From a virus: a stretch of 22,753 nucleotides of DNA. Location of the stretch: the IMG/VR virus record IMGVR_UViG_3300034774_000016, positions 1-22,753 of that record. One strand, given 5' to 3'. Below, piece by piece: positions 16,751 to 22,753 of this stretch; position 1 is the first letter of the stretch, and each line of letters begins with the position of its first letter. The position numbers and the translations under genes were made by a program. The notes below the pieces were generated by a model. The model saw nothing but the letters and a program-made list of their open reading frames with translations. It did no database searches and had not been told where the DNA came from.

Positions 16751-19477
16751 ATGAGTAACTATAGTTTTTTCCAGCCCATTAGATATTACAAAGCTAATGA
16801 CCCTTATTACTATGAGGTAGACAACCTTCCTGTTAAGCAATTAGAGGAGAACATCTTACATCTTAAACAAAAGCTAGAAAATGGTGAGTATACTAGTGGT
16901 GGAGATGGAGATAGTGGAGGTGGAGGTTACTTAACTGATTCTAGTGAATTAGATATGACCAACATCAAACAGCTTAGACCTAAGTTAGTACAAGGTAGAA
17001 CTGTTCAAGTTAACGCTGGTAAGTTTAATAGTAGAGTTAATGACGCTTATAATATTACACACCCTCTTACTAACCTTATTTACCAATACACGGGTCCTGG
17101 AGATACAGGAAGTAACCCAGGATCAGAGCCTGAAATTATAGGATCCTTAATGAGGGCTTGGAGTAGTATTGATATTGATACGGTTTGGGCTGCTTTCACC
17201 GAAAATGCGGTCCTTGGAGTTAACAAGGCGTATAATCTTAATGGTTTAGAGTTTGTTTATTCTTTTCACCAATCCCCTACTGGATTAGGAAGAAGTTGGA
17301 GTACTACTACAAGTCCCACAAAACCCAATTACCCCAGATATAACAATGGAAATACTACATCTAGACGATGGCCTTTCCAAAGCTTGGGAAGCCTTACCCC
17401 TGGGGATGCTGCTGCTCTCCTAGATTTTGGTACTACCTATGTTGATGCTACTTTACAAGATATTCATTTAAGTTTTGTACGGATGTGGAGATCTCCTTTC
17501 CGTACAGCAGTGGTGGATTTTCCTGAAAGTACGATAGAGATAAGTCCTTGGGATGATAATGATTTTTATTATTATGATGATAATAATAATAAGCAGTTAA
17601 TAACTACAGCCAACCAACGAATAGATTTACTTGTTGCTTATACTTTGCCTATTGATGCTAGTTCTACTACGCTTAATGATTATGAAAATGCTTATTGTGT
17701 AGACGGTGGTGCTTTAAGCCCTAAAACTGTTACTAGTCCTATCCTGGGAGTGATTAGAGGGGCTGGAATTGGGCTTACAAAAACGAGCAGTAGTAATGGA
17801 ATTACTACCTCAGTAGATGTAACTGAGGGGTGTGATGAGGCTGGAGTTCCTGGTTCTAAAAGAATGGTTGCTAATGTATTTGATTCAGATACGGGTGCTA
17901 ATTATGGTATCACAAATTCGGAAGGTACTAAAGTATACGGTTCTTTCCCCAGTCCAGATGACATGGTTAATCAAGCAGCCCATTTAGCAGTAGGAACGGA
18001 TACTAGTGATTTCCAGTTTATTGGGGAAGCAGCTTTACCTTTAGCATACATTGTTATCAAAAAAGGAGCAACGGCACTAACTTCTGAAGATATTATTGAT
18101 ATTAGACCTTTCTTACGCACTACAGAATTAACTTACAACGAAAGAGCAGGGGTGGCAGCCGCTAACCCGCCTTTATCATTTGCTAACCCCGCTATTGGTG
18201 CCTACCAGCTAAAAGATGCAGTAAGAAGAGTATACACTGCTATGTCAGATGGTGGGAATAGTAATAGTGACTCTGGTAAGGTACTTTATACTGATTATGT
18301 TATGGGGGGATTAGCTTATGGAGTAGAGGGTACTATGCTAACCATGAATGATCAAAGTAAACAATCTTCCGATCCTTGGGGGTCTCAAACTAGATCTGTT
18401 ACTAATTATTTAGGTTATGATTTTTCTTCATATATTAATTCTAAAGTATTTTTAGATGATGTTAATTTAAGTAGAAGAAAAGCTCTTTTACAATATTTCT
18501 ATACAAATAGACAGACTGATCTTAAGCAGTGGCTTGGAGGAATTAATCAAGGTTGGGACATGGGCACCAATAGTTATTTAAATTTAGGATCTTCTAGAGA
18601 TATTCCTTTATTCCCCGAATGGGAGCCTGTAATGGATGCTGGAAATGATACTCAAGTATTTAATTCAACACCAGAGCCTACTTGGTGGATGTGGCTAGAG
18701 GGGATGACTAAAGCTAGACCGTTAAGATATGTACCTGGGGCCGTAACATCTACAGTAAATGCGGCTAATACCGCCAGCTTAGATAAAGAATATCTCCCAG
18801 GTTTTGGGCCTAATGCTGGGCTGGAAGCTGAAGGATTTATACAAACATCTATGAAAAGAATAATTATAACTTTTCCAAGCTGGGTAGTTGATTATGATGT
18901 TTCGGTAGAGTATATTAACTGTAGTCCTTTTGCGGGACAATCTTCTTATAACAGAACGACTGGAGAAATTTTTATGGGTACTGGTCTTTATATAAATAAA
19001 GGACAAGTAAGAATTAATTCAAATAGTCCAAATCCTTTTGCTACTTTTACTATTTATTCTGCTGCACAAGGACTTCCAGAGAACATGATTCAATTTGGTC
19101 AAATTATGGATCAAGAGGGGGCTCCAGATGCTGCTAATCAAAGATCTCCTATTGGAAATAATCTTTATCAATGGTTAGCTTATTCGGTTTGTTTACCCGA
19201 GTGGCCTAGTGAGCAGTGGAGAACAAAAACTCAGGCTGGTGCAGACACTTCTAATAATTTAAGATTTACTCCTAAAATGGGAGCGGCCTACTATCCTACG
19301 GTTAGATTTACTGTTACAGGCTACCCAGTCTCTCCTCTCAATAATAACTCAGCTAATTCAGGAACCAAAACTCTTATTCCTGCCCAAACTACGGGAGGCT
19401 CTCATGATGATCTTCTTGCTGGGACTGCTCCTGTATATAGTCAGAGCTTTGTTGATATATCTCAAGTAATTTATTAA
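16751..19477 (+). CDS. Virion structural/tail fibre protein with DNLP...LEE N-terminal motif
   Basis: 908 aa. The N-terminus KANDPYYYEVDNLPVKQLEEN (residues ~14-34) runs into a short predicted coiled coil (LEENILHLKQKLENG) and then a Gly/Ser-rich linker (SGGDGDSGGGG). The DNLP-x3-LEE core is shared with the upstream gene. A conserved-looking stretch near residues 430-475 has ALPLAYIVIKKGA, DIIDIRPFLRTTEL and NERAGVAAANPPL. A beta-rich domain lies near 695-780 (RIIITFPSWVVDYDVSVEY ... GQVRINSNS). Asp/Asn/Tyr low complexity (DDNDFYYYDDNNN) occurs around residue 275. From memory such proteins occur among the fibre/baseplate genes of marine T4-like phages, but I cannot name the family. GAGAGGA at 16734-16740, 10 nt before the ATG, is the Shine-Dalgarno. 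The gene stands 2 nt after the previous stop. Confidence 0.7.
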   Translation: MSNYSFFQPIRYYKANDPYYYEVDNLPVKQLEENILHLKQKLENGEYTSGGDGDSGGGGYLTDSSELDMTNIKQLRPKLVQGRTVQVNAGKFNSRVNDAYNITHPLTNLIYQYTGPGDTGSNPGSEPEIIGSLMRAWSSIDIDTVWAAFTENAVLGVNKAYNLNGLEFVYSFHQSPTGLGRSWSTTTSPTKPNYPRYNNGNTTSRRWPFQSLGSLTPGDAAALLDFGTTYVDATLQDIHLSFVRMWRSPFRTAVVDFPESTIEISPWDDNDFYYYDDNNNKQLITTANQRIDLLVAYTLPIDASSTTLNDYENAYCVDGGALSPKTVTSPILGVIRGAGIGLTKTSSSNGITTSVDVTEGCDEAGVPGSKRMVANVFDSDTGANYGITNSEGTKVYGSFPSPDDMVNQAAHLAVGTDTSDFQFIGEAALPLAYIVIKKGATALTSEDIIDIRPFLRTTELTYNERAGVAAANPPLSFANPAIGAYQLKDAVRRVYTAMSDGGNSNSDSGKVLYTDYVMGGLAYGVEGTMLTMNDQSKQSSDPWGSQTRSVTNYLGYDFSSYINSKVFLDDVNLSRRKALLQYFYTNRQTDLKQWLGGINQGWDMGTNSYLNLGSSRDIPLFPEWEPVMDAGNDTQVFNSTPEPTWWMWLEGMTKARPLRYVPGAVTSTVNAANTASLDKEYLPGFGPNAGLEAEGFIQTSMKRIIITFPSWVVDYDVSVEYINCSPFAGQSSYNRTTGEIFMGTGLYINKGQVRINSNSPNPFATFTIYSAAQGLPENMIQFGQIMDQEGAPDAANQRSPIGNNLYQWLAYSVCLPEWPSEQWRTKTQAGADTSNNLRFTPKMGAAYYPTVRFTVTGYPVSPLNNNSANSGTKTLIPAQTTGGSHDDLLAGTAPVYSQSFVDISQVIY

Positions 19478-19478
19478 A

Positions 19479-22400
19479 ATGGGTTGCCATACTCCAGATA
19501 TTTGTGGACCAGTTCCATGTAGTGGAGTTCGTATAGTAGCGTGTTGCTCTTGTGTAGTCTTCCCTGACTGTGATATAGATGATGATGATAACGGAGGGGA
19601 TCCGTTTTGTCCTGCTGAGTGTTTGACAGGGTATGGTGATAGGGGGGGTGGTGATGGTTTTGAACCTGGGGGAGGAGGGCATCCTGATGGGTTTGGAGGT
19701 GATTGTGACGACCCTCCCAAGCCCCCTCCTGGGCCTCCTATACCTCCCCACCCAGGCGATATTATATACTGGGTTTGTACACAAAATAAACAATGTATAT
19801 CTGTAACCCAATCCCCTGATCTTCCACCTCCTCCAGGATCTTCGAAAACCCAAGCAGAGTGTAGAACTAAATGTGGTGGACCAGATGATCCTGATGATCC
19901 TGGAAAGCCTGGGGGTGGAGATATTACCTACTGGTTTTGTACACAAGTAAATCCTTGGAGTAAAAAATGTCTCCCTATAACTCAAGCCCGTGATCTTCCA
20001 CCCCCTCCTGGATCTTGGGCAACTTTAGCAGAATGTAAAGCTAATTGTGATGGTGATGGAGGTGGTGGTCATGGAGGTGGTGGTGGTGATCCCTGGGGTC
20101 CTGGTGGTATACCTCCAGGAGGGGCTCCAGGCCCTCAGAGGGCTTGTGCTTGTGTGATGCGTAAGACCCCCACCATACAAGGAACGGCATACGACTGCCC
20201 CCAGTGCCCTCCAGGGTGTCGTATTATGACTGCTACATGGACGCAAACATGTGAGCGAGTCCCTCTTACAGGACCTCCTCCCCCTCCTAAAAGCTATTCT
20301 GAGTATCATGAGTTATATTCAGACCAAGGGCCTCTATGCTTTAATGTAAATCAAGGGGATATACAAAAAAATTGTAGGGATAAAAATATTCTTAGTAATA
20401 AAAATCCTTGTACAGATCCTGATAATAATTGTGTTCCTATTAAATTAACTTGGTGCGAATGTAAGGATGATCCAGACAATCCAGGTCCTCCTGTTGTTCC
20501 CCCTGGCCCTAGTGGCCCTGTTGGTCCTGGAACTCCTAATATATTTGCTTGGAGATGTATAGATACTGGAGGTTTCCAAAGCTGTATATTTACAGCTAAC
20601 TTTGGTAAAAACGAAATAAGATTTCCTACTGAAGCACTATGTAAAGCTAATTGTATAAAAACTCCACCTCCTCCACCCCCACCTCCTCCTGGAGATTGGT
20701 GGAAGTGTGTGGAAATTGGTGGTAAAAAGGACTGTATTAAAACAAATAAATTTGGTCCAGGAGAAACTCCATATCCTACAAGAGGTTTGTGTAAGGCAGA
20801 TTGTACTCCAAACCCTCCCTTTACTCCTCCAGGTCCTGGACCCACAGCCCCACCCCCTCCAGAGCCTCCTACACTCCCTCCTGCATGGAGATGTGTAAGT
20901 AGTGGTGGAAAGAAAAGTTGTATACATACCCCAGGTAGTGGGTTTGGTCCAAACGAGACTAAGCATCCTACCAAGGCTGCTTGTTTAGCTTTCTGTCAGG
21001 ACGACTTCGATAACCAAGGTCCCCCTGGTGGTCCAGGGACGGGTCCTGGAATCCCTGGAGGTCCACCGTTAGTCCCCCCAGGTGGAGGAGCTAAGAAACC
21101 TAAGTGGTATTGTACGAATATAGGAGGAGTAAAAGGGTGTGTGTATAATGCTTTATATGGTCCCAAAACACCTACTTATCAAATAAAGAGTGAGTGTTTA
21201 GTTCACTGTCAAAATGATAATGGAGGAGGAGACTTCTTTACTGGAGGAACTACGGGATCAAGAGATGATACTGGTGGAGAAGGTATAGATGGTGGTGGAG
21301 GAGACTTCTTTACTGGAGGAACTACGGGATCCAGAGATGATACTGGTGGGGATCTTTTTGATGATGAGGGCAATCCTACATTCGGTGGTTCTGAATCATT
21401 AACAGCATATAACTTAAAAGACTCTGATCCAAGTTTAGATCCTTATGATGATGAATACAATATACGCATTTCTAATGATACTTTCAGAGCTAAATTAGCA
21501 ACTAGAACTATTCAAAAAAGTATCTTAGATAATAATAATTTATTTAAAGATATTATTAATCAATCTCTTAATACTTTTTTACAAGCAAAACCAAGTGCTT
21601 CCTTTGTTCCTTATAATGGAACAACTTTATCTACTTTCATTTATCAAGAAGGGATAATTCAAAATAGTTTATCACCCTCTACCAAGCAACTGATTAATCG
21701 TCTTAATACTTTTAATATGGCAGCATTAGATTTAACTCAAATGATGTATAGAGCCATAAAAAGGGCTGCTTATACAAATACTTATGAAGGATATAATCAG
21801 AACATATTAAAAGAATTACTTGATTCCTCAAATCAATTATCAGAACCTATTCCTATTTTGCATAATCAGAATGTCCCTTCTAGTAATAGGGCTGTTGGTT
21901 TAGAGAGAATAAGAAACAGTAGGTATAGCATGTATGCCAAGAATAGTGCTGATGGAGATATGCAAAGACGAGTCCAGGCTTATCACATGCTACCTAGTGA
22001 TTATAATTTAAAAGTCCCTGTATATACTAGGAGTGGGGTAACAGGGGTTAGAGTGGGTGATGATGATAGTATTGATGTTGTAGCCTGGGGTGGGGTGCAT
22101 GCTAAAGTAGGAGAGAAAAATGATTACTTATCTGTTGTTAAGAGATCTGGGGATGAAGTAGGAATAACTTTAAAATCTAAAAGATCCCAAGCTCAAGCAT
22201 TTAATCTACCAGACCTTTCAATTATTAATGGGTATTTAAAAAGAGGGAATAAAGGAAAGATGAATTCTGATCCTAAGTATTCCTTTAATTTATCCGTAAG
22301 TACTTCTTATGCTGATAATGTAGAGCTATCTAGTGGGACCTCTTTAAAGGCTGGTTACTTAGTAAAGTTATCTCCCAGTAGTATTGGTAGTATAGAAGAA

Positions 22401-22753
22401 GAGATTGTAAACTTTAGACAAACGAGTGCGGTCTATGTTAGTGCGTGGGAAGAGGGGGATGATGATGCGTTGTTTAATGCGACCGTTTCTTCGTACTCCG
22501 GTCCTAGAAATATTATCTACATAGACGCAGGAGATTCTTGGTGGAATCACTTTTTAAAAACAAGAACTTTAACGGCTACCTATACTGATTTAGATATTGA
22601 TGGCTTTGATAATTATATTTACCCAAGAAGGGTGAATGTAGATATGTTATTAGTTCCAGTAGAAAAAATAGATTATAATCTTTTACAAGGGGAATCTGAA
22701 CTTACTAAGTATACTTCAGATGGGGTGGTAAGGGATGTGAGAATCATGATATC
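19479..22753 (+). CDS. Giant Cys/Pro/Gly-rich modular protein of unknown family, 3'-truncated by window
   Basis: The ATG lies 1 nt after the previous stop (TAAAATG; no Shine-Dalgarno, probably coupled). Hand translation gives 1091 codons with no stop to the window edge. Residues 1-95 are Cys-, Asp- and Gly-rich (ACCSCVVFPDC, PFCPAEC). Six four-Cys modules follow at ~97-132, 151-190, 357-392, 407-442, 469-506 and 542-577. Consensus: W-x-C-x(5-9)-C-[ILV] ... C-x3-C. They are joined by Pro/Gly linkers, including nine prolines in a row near 396-404. Two divergent Cys clusters lie at ~222-258 and ~287-328. A 24-residue Gly/Asp/Thr repeat occurs at 583-624. After that the protein changes character: ~460 residues of Cys-free mixed alpha/beta sequence (LATRTIQKSILDNNNLF, AALDLTQMMYRAIKRA, GVRVGDDDSIDVVAWGG, IYIDAGDSWWNHFL). 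No signal peptide or membrane segment is visible. By position it is a virion structural protein. A receptor-binding or surface-display role for the modules is inference; I do not recognise the family. Confidence 0.85.
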   Translation, partial: MGCHTPDICGPVPCSGVRIVACCSCVVFPDCDIDDDDNGGDPFCPAECLTGYGDRGGGDGFEPGGGGHPDGFGGDCDDPPKPPPGPPIPPHPGDIIYWVCTQNKQCISVTQSPDLPPPPGSSKTQAECRTKCGGPDDPDDPGKPGGGDITYWFCTQVNPWSKKCLPITQARDLPPPPGSWATLAECKANCDGDGGGGHGGGGGDPWGPGGIPPGGAPGPQRACACVMRKTPTIQGTAYDCPQCPPGCRIMTATWTQTCERVPLTGPPPPPKSYSEYHELYSDQGPLCFNVNQGDIQKNCRDKNILSNKNPCTDPDNNCVPIKLTWCECKDDPDNPGPPVVPPGPSGPVGPGTPNIFAWRCIDTGGFQSCIFTANFGKNEIRFPTEALCKANCIKTPPPPPPPPPGDWWKCVEIGGKKDCIKTNKFGPGETPYPTRGLCKADCTPNPPFTPPGPGPTAPPPPEPPTLPPAWRCVSSGGKKSCIHTPGSGFGPNETKHPTKAACLAFCQDDFDNQGPPGGPGTGPGIPGGPPLVPPGGGAKKPKWYCTNIGGVKGCVYNALYGPKTPTYQIKSECLVHCQNDNGGGDFFTGGTTGSRDDTGGEGIDGGGGDFFTGGTTGSRDDTGGDLFDDEGNPTFGGSESLTAYNLKDSDPSLDPYDDEYNIRISNDTFRAKLATRTIQKSILDNNNLFKDIINQSLNTFLQAKPSASFVPYNGTTLSTFIYQEGIIQNSLSPSTKQLINRLNTFNMAALDLTQMMYRAIKRAAYTNTYEGYNQNILKELLDSSNQLSEPIPILHNQNVPSSNRAVGLERIRNSRYSMYAKNSADGDMQRRVQAYHMLPSDYNLKVPVYTRSGVTGVRVGDDDSIDVVAWGGVHAKVGEKNDYLSVVKRSGDEVGITLKSKRSQAQAFNLPDLSIINGYLKRGNKGKMNSDPKYSFNLSVSTSYADNVELSSGTSLKAGYLVKLSPSSIGSIEEEIVNFRQTSAVYVSAWEEGDDDALFNATVSSYSGPRNIIYIDAGDSWWNHFLKTRTLTATYTDLDIDGFDNYIYPRRVNVDMLLVPVEKIDYNLLQGESELTKYTSDGVVRDVRIMI
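19767..21209 (+). repeat. Six coding repeats of a four-cysteine module
   Basis: Within the last gene, copies lie at 19767-19874, 19929-20048, 20547-20654, 20697-20804, 20883-20996 and 21102-21209. Each begins with Trp-x-Cys (first residue Y, A, W or K) and ends Cys-x3-Cys. The first cysteine gap is 5, 9, 8, 8, 8, 8 residues and the second is 21, 21, 18, 18, 20, 18. Copies 1 and 2 form one subtype (YWxCTQ, a shared DLPPPPGS). Copies 3-6 form another (Gly-Gly before the second Cys, a Phe/Tyr-Gly turn, a Thr or Ile just before the last helix). Strong protein similarity with drifting DNA indicates old duplications; copies 1 and 2 are still close at the DNA level. Confidence 0.85.
21225..21277 (+). 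repeat. 53-bp direct repeat, copy 1
   Basis: This segment and 21297-21349 are identical except for one base (TCAAGA versus TCCAGA) and lie exactly 72 bp apart, i.e. 24 codons, so the frame is kept. They encode GGDFFTGGTTGSRDDTGG in the hinge between the Cys-module region and the Cys-free C-terminal part. The near identity points to a recent tandem duplication. Confidence 0.9.
21297..21349 (+). repeat. 53-bp direct repeat, copy 2
   Basis: Second copy of the 72-bp-period tandem duplication. It differs from 21225-21277 by a single silent change in a Ser codon (TCA to TCC). The next residues (DLFDDEGNPTFGG) lead into the C-terminal domain. Confidence 0.9.

Noticed and set aside
16744-16751. TATAAATA, a match to the T4 late promoter consensus, just before the gene at 16751 (also at 898, 6478 and 18991)
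   Set aside because: About two such octamers per strand are expected by chance in DNA this AT-rich. The 16744 copy would start transcription inside the gene, and the others lie deep inside coding sequence.
17541-17594. Run of GAT/AAT/TAT codons resembling a microsatellite
   Set aside because: It encodes an in-frame Asp/Asn/Tyr-rich surface-like stretch with irregular units. It is ordinary low complexity in AT-rich coding DNA.
20697-20804. Kunitz-type protease inhibitor domains (C-x3-C end preceded by Y/F-x-T)
   Set aside because: Only the last helix looks similar. Kunitz domains have six cysteines with fixed spacing and a YGGC core, while the modules here have four cysteines.
19389-20974. 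Several overlapping reverse-strand open frames (e.g. 19389-19985, 20351-20974) with Pro/Gly- or Arg-rich products
   Set aside because: They lie opposite the Cys/Pro/Gly-rich coding frame. Pro (CCN) and Gly (GGN) codons give stop-poor, Gly/Pro-rich mirror frames on the other strand. They have no Shine-Dalgarno, no family motifs, and the whole operon is on the + strand.
19776-21209. Zinc-finger or metal-binding interpretation of the four-Cys modules
   Set aside because: The spacing lacks the paired C-x2-C knuckles of zinc fingers, and the modules have a conserved Trp and Pro/Gly linkers. A disulfide fold fits better, though this cannot be settled from sequence alone.
19479-22753. The idea that the region after 19477 is non-coding, a frameshifted pseudogene, or a string of small genes (e.g. 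a forward frame at 20707-20898)
   Set aside because: One frame starting at 19479 stays open throughout and keeps six repeated modules in phase. The small forward frame is an off-frame shadow of module 4 and the linker.

Overview
The window is a continuous piece of the tail-assembly region of a contractile-tailed (myovirus-type) bacteriophage, or a prophage or metagenomic contig of one. All eleven supportable genes lie on the + strand. They abut or overlap by a few bases (TAATG and ATGA junctions, gaps of 1 to 12 nt), so they read as one long structural operon. I see no tRNA, rRNA, CRISPR array, integrase, transposase or terminator, and no gene-free stretch of 300 bases. The DNA is AT-rich with A/T-ending codons, AGA for Arg and TTA for Leu. 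That fits a phage of a low-GC host. The style of the fibre genes recalls marine T4-like phages from memory only, and the host cannot be named from this sequence.

Layout. (1) 2-1099 is the 3' part of a baseplate spike gene (T4 gp5 / P2 gpV type: OB-fold remnant plus beta-helical needle). (2) 1112-4156 is a 1014-aa protein with a C-terminal LamG-like lectin fold. (3) 4156-4656 is a gp25/gpW wedge protein. (4) 4653-6254 is a gp6/gpJ (Baseplate_J) wedge protein. (5) 6254-10711 is a 1485-aa protein with a P2 gpI-type domain near residues 330-430. (6) 10701-13279 holds three tandem paralogues. (7) 13281-16748 is a beta-helix fibre or tailspike-like protein. (8) 16751-19477 is a second fibre/structural protein sharing a DNLP...LEE N-terminal motif with the previous one. 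(9) 19479 to beyond the window end is a very large Cys/Pro/Gly-rich protein, open at the 3' edge.

Spike, W, J and I occur in the same order as in P2-type phages (V-W-J-I, then fibres). The first part therefore builds the central spike and wedge of the baseplate, and the second part builds what hangs off it: attachment proteins, fibres and putative receptor-binding proteins. The LamG protein between spike and W is an insertion into this otherwise standard order.

The most striking object is the last gene. By hand translation it is one uninterrupted frame of 1091 codons with no stop before the window edge. Its first ~577 residues hold 46 cysteines by my count, including six copies of a four-cysteine module (W-x-C-x(5-9)-C-x(18-21)-C-x3-C) strung on Pro/Gly-rich linkers. 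The remaining ~510 visible residues contain no cysteine. I do not recognise the family. It looks like a modular, probably disulfide-stabilised surface or adhesion protein of the virion.
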